From positions 22,473 to 86,472 of the forward strand of contig NZ_FNAC01000017.1 in the NCBI RefSeq assembly GCF_900101705.1: DNA of 64,000 nucleotides, given 5' to 3'. The first letter of the stretch is position 1; each line of letters begins with the position of its first letter. A program made the translations under genes and the position numbers. Source of the stretch: Algoriphagus faecimaris (GTDB lineage: Bacteria > Bacteroidota > Bacteroidia > Cytophagales > Cyclobacteriaceae). The notes beneath the pieces are model-generated. The model worked only from the letters and a program-made list of their open reading frames with translations, was not told the DNA's origin and did no database searches. Positions 27,187 through 36,442 of this stretch are shown here, piece after piece.

Positions 27187-28164
27187 ATGCTTTTTTGGAA
27201 CAAGTTTTTAAAATGGATCGGCAAACTCGACCTTATTCAAATCGAAGCCTTTTTGGCTTTTAGCAATGGGAAAGAAGTCTTTGTAAAGGGGCGGGTGATT
27301 TCCGCTTATAAACAAAGCCGGCCCAAAGAGAAGAATAATCCTTTTACCAATATCTTGGCTTCTATTCGACGCTATGCGGTGACCACTCTACCTGAGGTCG
27401 AAGTGGATATCCTATTAGGAGAAATACAAAAACGAGTGACTACAGACCAAGAAGGGGTTTTCGAATGTTTGTTGCCCTTTAAAGAAAGTGAAAAAGTGAA
27501 TATCAGCGTCCACTCCAGAGAACAAGGGCTGAAATACAAAGATGCTTCCCTGGCAGTTCATCGGGTTCGCTGTAAAAATGGAGTGATCTCAGATATCGAC
27601 GATACCATTTTGATATCAAATGCTACAGAGATTGGGAAGAAGTTTTGGCTTTCGGTATCCAAAAATGCCTATACGCGAAGACCTTTTCCAGGGGTTTCTG
27701 CTTTTTATCAAAAGCTTCAAAGATCAGGTGAAAATGAAGTCTTTTATGTTTCTAGTAGTGATTGGTCTTTGTTTGATTTGATTCAGGATTTTTTACGGTT
27801 TAGAGGAATTCCAAAAGGCCCTATTTTGCTGAAGGACAAGCATATTAATCTAAAAAATATATGGAAATCGGGAGGAGGGAGTCATGATCATAAATTGGAG
27901 AAAATCCGGTTTTTATTCTCCTTTTTTCCAGAAATTAAATTCATTTTAATCGGAGATAGCGGGCAGCATGATCCTGAAATCTATGCTCAAATCATTGAAG
28001 AGTTTCCAGAAAGAGTTCGGATGGTGATCATAAGGGAAATTCGTTCCAAAAATATCTCCCGTACTTCTCGAGAGGATATTAAAGCAGACCCCAAGTTTTT
28101 CTTTGTCCAGTCCACCGAAGAAGCCATGCAAGTGGCTGAAAATCTTAACCTTTTTATACCATGA
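27187..28164 (+). CDS. App1-like phosphatidate phosphatase (DUF2183, HAD-type)
   Basis: The protein has 325 residues. The catalytic centre is the HAD motif I SDIDDTILISNA, followed by FYVSSSDWSLFDLIQDFL, GPILLKDKHIN with the conserved Lys, and LIGDSGQHDPEIY. This is the App1 catalytic domain, which in yeast dephosphorylates phosphatidic acid to diacylglycerol. An N-terminal beta domain (about 15-115) precedes it, as in other bacterial members. There is no clear signal peptide. The next gene on the strand encodes a diacylglycerol-kinase-like protein, which would run the opposite reaction; whether they work together is an inference. Confidence 0.9.
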   Translation: MLFWNKFLKWIGKLDLIQIEAFLAFSNGKEVFVKGRVISAYKQSRPKEKNNPFTNILASIRRYAVTTLPEVEVDILLGEIQKRVTTDQEGVFECLLPFKESEKVNISVHSREQGLKYKDASLAVHRVRCKNGVISDIDDTILISNATEIGKKFWLSVSKNAYTRRPFPGVSAFYQKLQRSGENEVFYVSSSDWSLFDLIQDFLRFRGIPKGPILLKDKHINLKNIWKSGGGSHDHKLEKIRFLFSFFPEIKFILIGDSGQHDPEIYAQIIEEFPERVRMVIIREIRSKNISRTSREDIKADPKFFFVQSTEEAMQVAENLNLFIP

Positions 28165-28291
28165 AATCGAGCACGACGCAAGCGACGCACAGGGGATGCC
28201 CCGATGTATCGGGAAAAATGTGCGAGATTCTCTCGTATCCCAACCTTTGGTGCTGGACAAGTTATGACCTTTAAAAATCAAATATAGACAC
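28165..28291. repeat. Intergenic segment with palindrome CCCGATGTATCGGG
   Basis: This 127-bp gap is more GC-rich than its surroundings. It contains the 14-bp inverted repeat CCCGAT-GT-ATCGGG at 28200-28213, followed by a purine-poor stretch. No T-run follows, so it is unlikely to be a terminator; it resembles a short dispersed repeat. Confidence 0.45.
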
Positions 28292-29170
28292 ATGGAAAAG
28301 AAAGCCTTACTGATTTTTAACCCCAAATCTGGAGATTCCAAGCTCCAACTAGAAGAGTTGAAAGAGCGCATTTTGTTACACTTATCCAATTACGAGTTGG
28401 AATCTTTTGTCACGTCGGGGGAGGGGGATTTGTCAAAAATTAAGGAAGAAATCAACCTACTTAATCCTGAGCTTTTGCTCATCGCAGGAGGAGATGGCAC
28501 CGTTAAACTTGTCGCGGAGAGTAATCAAACCCAGACGCCAATGGCAGTTTTGCCTCTGGGTTCTGCCAATGGATTAGCCAAATGCTTGGAAATTGATACG
28601 CTGGAGGATGGATTGGATGCGCTTCGTGGTTTAGAGACCATTGCAATGGATGGTTTGAAGATAAATGGAGAGTCCTGTCTTCACATGTCAGACTTTGGTT
28701 TGAATGCCAATATTATTGAGAAATTTGAGGAGGAGGGAGAAAGAGGTATGATTGGCTATGTCAAAGGCTCTATTTCTCAATTATTTTCAACTCCTAGGTA
28801 TCGCTTCCAACTTTCATCCAAGGGGGAGAGTTGGGATTTTGATGCGCACATGCTTGTCATCGCGAATGGTGATCGGTACGGAACTGGGGCGGTAATTAAT
28901 CCTACTGGAAAATTGGATGATGGTAAGTTTGAAGTGATTGCCATTGATTTTATACGCTGGGATGATTTTTTTTCTATCACTAAGGGCATGCTTGATGGGG
29001 AGGTGCCAGATAGTGAAAATATAAGAACCTGGACGGTGGATTCCTGTGAGATTAAAAATTTGCAATCTGCCAATTTCCAGATTGATGGAGAAGTGAAAGG
29101 GAATCCTAATGAAATTGAGGTTATTCTACAAGTAGGCCAGTATAAAATGGTGGTTCGAAAGAGTTCTTGA
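28292..29170 (+). CDS. Diacylglycerol-kinase-like lipid kinase (YegS/BmrU group)
   Basis: The protein has 292 residues. The catalytic domain begins with LLIFNPKSGDSK, has the nucleotide motif IAGGDGTVKLVAES and the conserved AVLPLGSANGLAKCLEI, then HMSDFGLNANIIEKFEEEGERGM. A C-terminal beta domain ends with FQIDGEVKGNPNEIEV. This group phosphorylates diacylglycerol, sphingoid bases or related lipids at the inner membrane; the substrate cannot be told from sequence. It follows the App1-like phosphatase by 127 bp. Confidence 0.92.
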   Translation: MEKKALLIFNPKSGDSKLQLEELKERILLHLSNYELESFVTSGEGDLSKIKEEINLLNPELLLIAGGDGTVKLVAESNQTQTPMAVLPLGSANGLAKCLEIDTLEDGLDALRGLETIAMDGLKINGESCLHMSDFGLNANIIEKFEEEGERGMIGYVKGSISQLFSTPRYRFQLSSKGESWDFDAHMLVIANGDRYGTGAVINPTGKLDDGKFEVIAIDFIRWDDFFSITKGMLDGEVPDSENIRTWTVDSCEIKNLQSANFQIDGEVKGNPNEIEVILQVGQYKMVVRKSS

Positions 29171-29239
29171 TCCACTGATCCCTTTTTTCATTTTACCCAA
29201 AGGCTTTTTTGTATTTTACTCTTCTAAAAAACGAGCACA

Positions 29240-30052
29240 ATGAGGACGAGAATTTTATCAGCCTTTTTAGGAATTTTGATAAGCATTCAGGCTTGTGACG
29301 ATTCAAAAATGGAAACAGAAGCTGTCCAAATGTCCATACCGGATTCGGAATGGGTAAATCTGTTTAATGGTCATGACTTAAAGGGTTGGATCCCTAAAAT
29401 TCATCACCATGAAGTAGGCGACAATTACGCCAATACATTTCGGGCAGAGGATGGTGTCATTGAGGTGAATTACGATGAATATGAATCCTTTGAAGAGCGA
29501 TATGGGCACTTGTTTTATAAAGAGCCCTTTTCTAATTTTCATCTAAAATGGGAATACCGATTTACCGATCAATGGCTGGAAGATGCTCCTATTTATACTT
29601 TTAGAAATTCCGGAGTCATGTTTCATTCCCAAGCACCTGAAACGATTTTGAAAGAACAGGATTGGCCTATTTCAGTCGAATATCAAATGCTTGCGGAAGA
29701 AAATGAAGGTGAGCTTCGTCCCACAGGAAATATGTGCAGTCCCGGAACGGATGTAGTTTTCGAAGGTGAAATTGATGATCGACATTGTATTAACTCCACT
29801 TCGTCAACATACCGATGGGATGAGTGGGTAAGTGCCGAGCTTATCGTCTATGGAGACTCCATTGTTCATCATCTGGTCAATGGAGATACGGTGTTAACTT
29901 ATAGCCAACCTCAAATCGGAGGAGGCGTAGCCAACCGTTTCGATCCTACTATTAAAGTAGATGGCCAATTATTAAAGTCAGGTTATATCGGCTTGCAAAG
30001 TGAAGGTCAGGGGGTGTTGTTTCGTGAAATCAAAATCAAGGAGTTGAGGTAA
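29240..30052 (+). CDS. DUF1080 / 3-keto-disaccharide hydrolase-type lipoprotein
   Basis: The protein has 270 residues with a lipoprotein signal (RTRILSAFLGILISIQAC, lipid Cys19). The mature part is a concanavalin-like domain with WVNLFNGHDLKGWIPKI near the start, the typical opening of DUF1080 proteins, then GVIEVNY, HLKWEYRF, NSGVMFHS and SGYIGLQSEGQGVLFREIKI at the end. Members include periplasmic 3-keto-glycoside hydrolases. There is no partner dehydrogenase here. It is probably monocistronic. Confidence 0.92.
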   Translation: MRTRILSAFLGILISIQACDDSKMETEAVQMSIPDSEWVNLFNGHDLKGWIPKIHHHEVGDNYANTFRAEDGVIEVNYDEYESFEERYGHLFYKEPFSNFHLKWEYRFTDQWLEDAPIYTFRNSGVMFHSQAPETILKEQDWPISVEYQMLAEENEGELRPTGNMCSPGTDVVFEGEIDDRHCINSTSSTYRWDEWVSAELIVYGDSIVHHLVNGDTVLTYSQPQIGGGVANRFDPTIKVDGQLLKSGYIGLQSEGQGVLFREIKIKELR

Positions 30053-30194
30053 AGCGTATTTCGAGGAGGGATTTTTTATTAAAAAACATAGAAATTAGGT
30101 TTTTTTATATCCAAAATAAACAAAGACTAGTAAAAACTGTATCTTCCAAAAGTCATCATTTATCTAATTAAACCTATTTCCTAACAGTCCAATT

Positions 30195-32129
30195 ATGCTT
30201 AAGCTTCATGCGGTTTTTGTCCTTTTCTTTTTTCAAGGACTTAGTTTGGTGGATAGTCTTAAAAAGGAAGTGCTTCTCACGCAGGATTCCTCCCAAAAAG
30301 CCGACTTGTATTACGCTTTGTCTAGGGCAAATTATGCGGCAGATCAAGAAATGGCCATTGCTTATGCAGACTCTGCCATTGCTCTATCAGAGATATTGAA
30401 TTTGCCAAAAATCAAGGCTAATTCATTAAACATAAAGGGAGTTTCTCAATTGATTCAATCTAACTTTGAAGCTGCGATGGCCACTCATTTAGAAGCACTT
30501 AGCCTTAGAGAAGAGCTTCAAGATACGGTAGGTTTGCTCGAATCTCAGTTAAATATTGGTAATATTCTATATCGAACAGGAAATGCTAATGAAGCAGCCC
30601 AAAGGTATCGAAAGGCGCTTTATTTTGCTCAAGTCTCGGGAAATCAGCGTGGACAAGGCTTGCTTTACAATAACTTGGGCAGCTACTTTAGAGACCTTTG
30701 GCAGGAAACAGACGACAAGTCAGACTTGGATTCCGCTAACTTTTACCTTCAGCAATCTCTAAAAATTAAAACGGATCTCAATGATTTAGGAGGGGCTATT
30801 AATACCTTGAATCAACTGGCTGAACTGGCCCGAAAGGAGGGGGACTTAAGACTAGCTGAAAATTACCTAAATAGAGCTTTGGAGGTATCCGAGGGTACTC
30901 AGGATAAGGAGTTACAGATTTCATTGTTGACTGAATTAGCTGAATTTAGTAAAGAGAAAGGGGAATTTCGAAAGGGAGTAAATTATGCTGAGAGTGCTTT
31001 TCAAATTGCAGAGGAAATGGAGTCTACTTTCCTCATCAGCGCTACAGCAGGTTTGCTAGCCAGTGCTTATGAAGCAGTAGGGGACTACCGAAATGCATTT
31101 ATCTTTTCAGAAAGAAAGATAGCCGCAGATCAGGTTCTCAATGTAGAGAAAAACAAGAGAGCCTCAGAGGATCTTCTCATCAAATATGAGTCAGAAAAAA
31201 AGGAACTTGAAAACCAGCGACTTCAAGAGCAGCAAAAGTTTTTGGATTTGAGTATTCGGAGAAAAAATGAAATTCTAATTGGGTTTGGTGTATTATTACT
31301 TGTTTTGGTTGCGGGATGGGTGTACCAAAAGAAGAAAAATGAAGAGCTGGATTTAGCTCATCGTGAGACCAAGGAAATTTTGGCTCAGCTAAAGGTTCAA
31401 AACGAAAAAATAGAATTACAAGCGAAGGAATTGGAGTTAGCAAACCTGGCCTTAAAAGAGTCAAATCGTATCCGTGAGCGTTTATTTTCTGTAGTTTCTC
31501 ATGATTTGAAATCTCCCTTGGCGTCACTTCAGGGTTGTTTGAATATTTTCGAAAACGATTTGATCACAGAAAAAGAATTCCGGGAGCTTCTTCCGAGGAT
31601 TTCCTCTCAAACCGAGGTAGTAGGTAGGCTTTTGGAGAATCTGCTGGAATGGTCTAGTGCCCAATTGGAGTTTAATCGCATTGAGTTTTCTCCTGTTAAA
31701 GTAAAAGATTTAGCTTCTGAGTCCCTCAATTTTTATGCTCAGAATATCAAGACAAAAAATCTTCAAGTATTCAATGACATTCCGGATGATCTCCAACTCA
31801 TTTTGGATCGAGAGAGACTTAATTTCATCATTCGAAATCTTATTTCTAATGCCATTAAGTTCACTCCTAAAGGAGGCGAAATCAGAATATCCTATTCTCC
31901 GGAGGGAAAAGGAAAGATAATGGTTTCGGATTCCGGATTAGGGATGAATTCAGGGCAATTGCAGGCCCTATTTTCAGGTAGAGTAGCCTCTGGTAAAGGA
32001 ACTCAGGGAGAAAAAGGAGCCGGAGTAGGCTTGATGCTTTGTAAGGAATTTACCGAAAGTATCGGGGCTCAGCTTCAAGTGGATAGCCAAGAAAATAAGG
32101 GCTCTACCTTTAGTATAGCATTTACTTGA
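30195..32129 (+). CDS. TPR-containing sensor histidine kinase
   Basis: The protein has 644 residues. A signal-like N-terminus precedes a periplasmic array of TPR repeats (about 35-320), for example LNIGNILYRTGNANEAAQRYRKAL and LNQLAELARKEGDLRLAENYLNRAL. One membrane helix lies at about 358-376 (EILIGFGVLLLVLVAGWVY), then a coiled coil, a HisKA helix with His at about 436 in SVVSHDLKSPLASL, and an HATPase domain with IIRNLISNAIKF, DSGLGMNS and GAGVGLMLCKEF. No response regulator is adjacent, so it is an orphan kinase. The architecture is common in Bacteroidota. Confidence 0.93.
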   Translation: MLKLHAVFVLFFFQGLSLVDSLKKEVLLTQDSSQKADLYYALSRANYAADQEMAIAYADSAIALSEILNLPKIKANSLNIKGVSQLIQSNFEAAMATHLEALSLREELQDTVGLLESQLNIGNILYRTGNANEAAQRYRKALYFAQVSGNQRGQGLLYNNLGSYFRDLWQETDDKSDLDSANFYLQQSLKIKTDLNDLGGAINTLNQLAELARKEGDLRLAENYLNRALEVSEGTQDKELQISLLTELAEFSKEKGEFRKGVNYAESAFQIAEEMESTFLISATAGLLASAYEAVGDYRNAFIFSERKIAADQVLNVEKNKRASEDLLIKYESEKKELENQRLQEQQKFLDLSIRRKNEILIGFGVLLLVLVAGWVYQKKKNEELDLAHRETKEILAQLKVQNEKIELQAKELELANLALKESNRIRERLFSVVSHDLKSPLASLQGCLNIFENDLITEKEFRELLPRISSQTEVVGRLLENLLEWSSAQLEFNRIEFSPVKVKDLASESLNFYAQNIKTKNLQVFNDIPDDLQLILDRERLNFIIRNLISNAIKFTPKGGEIRISYSPEGKGKIMVSDSGLGMNSGQLQALFSGRVASGKGTQGEKGAGVGLMLCKEFTESIGAQLQVDSQENKGSTFSIAFT

Positions 32130-32159
32130 TAGTAGTTTTTGGTGTAGTTTAGAAAACAA

Positions 32160-32193
32160 AAAAGCTCCGATAGGATTAGTATCGGAGCTTTTG
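32160..32193. terminator. Bidirectional terminator between the TPR kinase and valS
   Basis: AAAGCTCCGATA pairs with TATCGGAGCTTT around a seven-base loop, with A- and T-runs on the two sides. It can serve both convergent genes. Confidence 0.88.
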
Positions 32194-32209
32194 ATTTGAC
32201 TTGTAAATA

Positions 32210-34843
32210 TTAACCTAATTTTGCTAAGCTTTCCTCTAGGGCCTTGATCTTGGCTTCGGCATCAGCTTGTTTTTTCTTTTCATTTTCCACAACCTGTGCA
32301 GGAGCTCCAGCTACAAATCGCTCGTTGGAGAGCTTTTTCATGACTGAAGTTAAGAAGCCTTTGGTGTATTCGATTTCTTTCTGAAGATTCGCTTTTTCCT
32401 CCTCAATATTAATCGAGTCACCCATCGGGATGAAGCATTCGTCGGATTTGACCACAAAGCTCATGGCGTTGTCCACTTTTTCAGAGAAATTCAGTGAGGA
32501 TAGATTGGCCAACTTTCTTAATACGGCTGCAAAACGATTATAAAGTTCAGGAGACTTAGCATTGATGCTCAAGTCTAGTGCTTCCTTGGGCGACATTCCT
32601 TTGGATGCCCGAAGATTTCTAACCTGAGAAACCACCTCAAATACTTGATTGGCCTCTTCAGTGATTTTCTTGTCAAAAGAATGCTGATCAGGCCAAGTGG
32701 ATAAAATCAAGGACTCTTCTACGCTACGCTCCTTGATTTGATGCCAGATTTCTTCAGAGAGAAAAGGCATGAAGGGATGAAGTAGCTTCAATATATCTTC
32801 AAAAAAGACGATTGTGCGATCATAGGTGGCTTGATCTATTGGCTGCTGATAGGCCGGCTTGATCATCTCCAAGTACCACGAGCAGAAGTCGTCCCAAACG
32901 AGCTTATAGGTAGACATCAAGGCATCAGAAATCCTGAATTTTTCAAAGTGATCATTGATCTCTTCCAGTGCTTCTTGGAACCGATTTTCAAACCAGGCAA
33001 TACTAGCTTTGTTTTCCGAACCTTCCAGCTTAGGATCAATTTCCCAGCCCTTCACTAATCGAAAAGCATTCCAGATTTTATTGGCAAAGTTTCGGCCTTG
33101 CTCTACGAGTTTTTCATCAAAGGGGAGGTCATTTCCTGCCGGAGAGGAAAAAAGCATCCCTGTCCGTACTCCATCGGCACCATATTGGGCGATCAGCTCC
33201 AGAGGATCCGGAGAGTTGCCGAGAGACTTGGACATTTTTCGGCCCTGTTTGTCTCGAACGATTCCGGTGAGGTAAACATTTTTAAAGGGCTTCTCACCCA
33301 TGTATTCATAGCCAGCGATGATCATCCGTGCGACCCAGAAGAAAAGGATCTCCGGTGCAGTTACCAAATCATTGGTTGGGTAATAATATTTCAGCTCTTC
33401 ATTGGGTTTTCCGGTAGAAAAGACTTCGGTATCAAAAACTGAAATCGGCCATAACCAAGAGCTGAACCAAGTGTCTAAGACGTCCTCATCTTGTTTCAAA
33501 TCCTCCATAGTATAACTGGAGTCGTATTCTTTTCGAGCCATTTCCAGCGCTTCTTCTGCTGTTTTGGCTACAACAAATTCTCCATTTGGAAGATGGAAGG
33601 CAGGAATCTGATGTCCCCACCAAAGCTGTCGGGAGATACACCAATCTCTTACATTTTCCATCCATGCCCGATACATATTTTTGAATTTGGGCGGATGGAG
33701 TTGAATGATATCCTCCATCACAGAGGAAAAAGCAGGTTTGGTGATTTCATCCATTTTGAGAAACCACTGCAAGGAAAGTTTGGGCTCAATGACAGCATCG
33801 GTCCGTTCCGAATGCCCAACATTTGATTTGTAGTCTTCGATTTTTTCGAGTTGACCAATTTCATCGATGAGTTTTCCGATTTTCTTTCGAGCGATAAAAC
33901 GGTCTTCGCCGACTAGGATTTCTGCCTTTTCATTGAGCGTCCCGTTGTCATTTAAAATATCGATGACCTCTAATTTGTGCTTAAGTCCTAATTCGTAATC
34001 ATTGATATCATGAGCAGGGGTTACTTTCAGGCAGCCTGTTCCAAACTCCATGTCGACGTACTCATCTTCGATAATGGGTATAGCCCGATTGATTAATGGG
34101 ATAATGGCTTTTTTACCTTTCAGATGAGTAAATCTCGGATCATTCGGATTGATGCAGATCGCGACATCGGCCATGATGGTCTCTGGACGGGTGGTGGCTA
34201 TAGTCAAATACTGATCAGTTTCTCCCTCGATTTGGTACTTGATATAGTATAGTTTAGAGGCGATTTCTTTGGTAATTACCTCATCATCAGAGAGAGCGGT
34301 TTGTCCTTTGGGGTCCCAGTTGACCATGCGGATGCCTCGGTATATTTTACCTTTGCGATACAGATCGACAAATACTGTAATCACCGCATCACTGAGTCCT
34401 GCGTCCATGGTAAAGGCTGTCCGGTCCCAGTCACAAGAGGCTCCGAGTTTCTTGAGCTGCTCGAGGATGATTCCTCCGTATTTTTCTTTCCATTCCCAAG
34501 CGTGAGTAAGAAACTCCTCACGTGAAATATCTTTTTTATCTATGCCTTTTTCTTTTAATAGCTGAACCACCTTGGTCTCTGTGGCGATAGAGGCATGGTC
34601 TGTTCCAGGAACCCAGCAGGCATTTTTTCCCTGCATTCGAGCACGGCGAATTAAAACATCTTGGATCGTATTGTTCAGCATGTGTCCCATGTGAAGGACT
34701 CCTGTGACATTGGGAGGAGGGATGACTATGGTGTAGGGTTCTTTGCTCGGGTCAACTTTGGATGAAAAAAGTTTATGCTCCATCCAATAGGCGTACCATT
34801 TGGCTTCGGTTTGGGATGGGTCGTATTTACTGGCAATAGACAT
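32210..34843 (-). CDS. valS: Valyl-tRNA synthetase
   Basis: This class I synthetase of 877 residues charges tRNA-Val. It has the HIGH-type motif in [15 protein letters not shown] and the KMSKS motif in [14 protein letters not shown]. The editing domain contains [17 protein letters not shown]. The C-terminal coiled arm, ending in [22 protein letters not shown], is present. Length and motifs are standard. It has its own promoter and shares a terminator with the convergent kinase gene. Confidence 0.98.
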   Translation of the reverse strand: MSIASKYDPSQTEAKWYAYWMEHKLFSSKVDPSKEPYTIVIPPPNVTGVLHMGHMLNNTIQDVLIRRARMQGKNACWVPGTDHASIATETKVVQLLKEKGIDKKDISREEFLTHAWEWKEKYGGIILEQLKKLGASCDWDRTAFTMDAGLSDAVITVFVDLYRKGKIYRGIRMVNWDPKGQTALSDDEVITKEIASKLYYIKYQIEGETDQYLTIATTRPETIMADVAICINPNDPRFTHLKGKKAIIPLINRAIPIIEDEYVDMEFGTGCLKVTPAHDINDYELGLKHKLEVIDILNDNGTLNEKAEILVGEDRFIARKKIGKLIDEIGQLEKIEDYKSNVGHSERTDAVIEPKLSLQWFLKMDEITKPAFSSVMEDIIQLHPPKFKNMYRAWMENVRDWCISRQLWWGHQIPAFHLPNGEFVVAKTAEEALEMARKEYDSSYTMEDLKQDEDVLDTWFSSWLWPISVFDTEVFSTGKPNEELKYYYPTNDLVTAPEILFFWVARMIIAGYEYMGEKPFKNVYLTGIVRDKQGRKMSKSLGNSPDPLELIAQYGADGVRTGMLFSSPAGNDLPFDEKLVEQGRNFANKIWNAFRLVKGWEIDPKLEGSENKASIAWFENRFQEALEEINDHFEKFRISDALMSTYKLVWDDFCSWYLEMIKPAYQQPIDQATYDRTIVFFEDILKLLHPFMPFLSEEIWHQIKERSVEESLILSTWPDQHSFDKKITEEANQVFEVVSQVRNLRASKGMSPKEALDLSINAKSPELYNRFAAVLRKLANLSSLNFSEKVDNAMSFVVKSDECFIPMGDSINIEEEKANLQKEIEYTKGFLTSVMKKLSNERFVAGAPAQVVENEKKKQADAEAKIKALEESLAKLG

Positions 34844-34866
34844 AATGATTGGTTGATTTCGATTCG

Positions 34867-34874
34867 CAAAAATA
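34867..34874 (-). promoter_or_regulatory. -7 element of valS
   Basis: On the minus strand this reads TATTTTTG, matching TAnnTTTG, 23 bp before the valS ATG at 34843. The -33 box is not clear. Confidence 0.45.
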
Positions 34875-35004
34875 GAGGAAAAAGGCGAAATGCCCTTAAT
34901 GCTGATCCATAAGTACCAAAGAGATGAGTATAATCTAAGGCGAATCCATTTTTAAAAATCTATTCTAGATTAAATTACTTGGAGCTAGCTTCACCTTAGA
35001 AAAA

Positions 35005-35036
35005 AAAAAGGCCGACATCGCTGCCGGCCTTTTAAA
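35005..35036 (-). terminator. Terminator of the SusC/SusD operon
   Basis: AAAGGCCG pairs with CGGCCTTT around a ten-base loop, with a long A-run on the plus strand (T-run on the minus). It lies directly after the susD-like stop. Confidence 0.85.
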
Positions 35037-35050
35037 TATTTAAAGATTAA

Positions 35051-36430
35051 TTAATTTCCTGTGTATTCCTCCCAGCTAAGCTCAGCTTGTGGATGAGGGA
35101 ATTGCTGGAAGATGGTGCCACCATCAAAGCTTGTAGGGATTTCACTCAATCTATTGTAGCGACGAGCATCGATCCAGCGATGACCCCAAGGCTCTGCCCA
35201 AAGCGAATACCTTCTTTGATAGAGAATCTCATCGATCAAGGCAGCTTGAGAAGAGCTACCTTCGTAATCTCCTAACCCTGCAGCATTACGAATAATATTG
35301 ATCGCATCTACGGCCAAATCAGCTTGGTTTAGGTTGGCATGTGCCTCTGCTTTAAGCAGAATGAGTTCTTCATTTCGAATGAATGGAATAGACTCCGCAT
35401 TGCTTGACCATCTTGCATCCTGATGTGTACCCACCAAAGCCCCAGCGTCAGTAGTGACCGTCACAGGAGTTTCTCTTTCCAAAAACTTACTAGCCACTCT
35501 CAAATCACCTGGTGTAGCATCCTCTAGAACGGAGGGATGTACTACGATGATAGTATTAATTGCGGCGTTGGGCACATAGAATAGTGGATTGAATATGTCC
35601 GGAGAAGCTCCGTAAGGATGCGCAGGTCCAGCATTCAAATCACCTCCCAAGTCCATAAAAGAAGCGTCTAGCGCAGTCAATACGCCTTGCCAATCTCCTC
35701 TGTAAGCATTGAGTCGGGCAGTGATGGCTCGATTGACTTGGCGTAGGCCATCGATAGTATTGAATCCATTGAACCCTCTAGTTAAGGTGAAAGGAAAAGC
35801 ACCTGACCCTGCAGATTGAAGCGCAGCGTCTCCTTCGTCCAGAATAACTTTAATCGCATCCAAAGCTTGCTCATAAGAGACAAATGGTCCCGGATTAAGT
35901 GGATCAGATACATCCATTCGAATTCCATTTTCATAGACGAAATTAGCAGGAATCATGTATTGATATCCTTGGATGGTTTTAGCAAAACCGGAAACCGCAC
36001 TTCTAGCAGGCGCTTGAATGTTTTCCGTGTTTTCAGCAGCTGTTATTAATACGTTTGCTTGGTTAATGGCCTGATAGGGAGCTGCCCAAGAGCCACCACC
36101 GGTATTACCAAACCCAAAATAGGATCTATCCGGAGTCCTTCCGTTTTGCCCTAGCCAGTCTGTCTGGAATCGAGGATCGGAGGCGTTAAGGTACCAAATT
36201 TCTCTGCCGAAAGTATTCCAAGCCTGAGACACATTAGTCACATAGCCACGATGTCTGGATTCCAATCCAGTTACCAAGAACTGTATTTGCTCTCTTGAAG
36301 CATTGTTTGATACCGATCCCACTGATGGGTTGTTCGGATCCTGGATTTCATCCAGTTGAAGTGGATTACACGCTGCTAGTGCACCTGCAACTGCAATCAC
36401 TTTACTTATATTTTTTAATGTATTTTTCAT
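35051..36430 (-). CDS. SusD/RagB-family outer-membrane lipoprotein
   Basis: The protein has 459 residues with a lipoprotein signal (SKVIAVAGALAAC, then NPLQLDEIQDPNNP). SusD-like proteins cap the SusC channel and bind the substrate at the cell surface. The internal RagB/SusD features are helical, TPR-like segments (GFAKTIQGYQYMIPANFV and RLNAYRGDWQGVLTALDASF) and the C-terminal EEILLKAEAHANLNQADLAV-like stretch followed by RRYSLWAEPWGHRWIDARRY. It starts 12 bp after the SusC gene in the same operon. The substrate is not predictable: there are no glycoside hydrolases nearby, but a CocE-type hydrolase lies just upstream. Confidence 0.94.
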   Translation of the reverse strand: MKNTLKNISKVIAVAGALAACNPLQLDEIQDPNNPSVGSVSNNASREQIQFLVTGLESRHRGYVTNVSQAWNTFGREIWYLNASDPRFQTDWLGQNGRTPDRSYFGFGNTGGGSWAAPYQAINQANVLITAAENTENIQAPARSAVSGFAKTIQGYQYMIPANFVYENGIRMDVSDPLNPGPFVSYEQALDAIKVILDEGDAALQSAGSGAFPFTLTRGFNGFNTIDGLRQVNRAITARLNAYRGDWQGVLTALDASFMDLGGDLNAGPAHPYGASPDIFNPLFYVPNAAINTIIVVHPSVLEDATPGDLRVASKFLERETPVTVTTDAGALVGTHQDARWSSNAESIPFIRNEELILLKAEAHANLNQADLAVDAINIIRNAAGLGDYEGSSSQAALIDEILYQRRYSLWAEPWGHRWIDARRYNRLSEIPTSFDGGTIFQQFPHPQAELSWEEYTGN

Positions 36431-36442
36431 GTTGTTGCCGGT

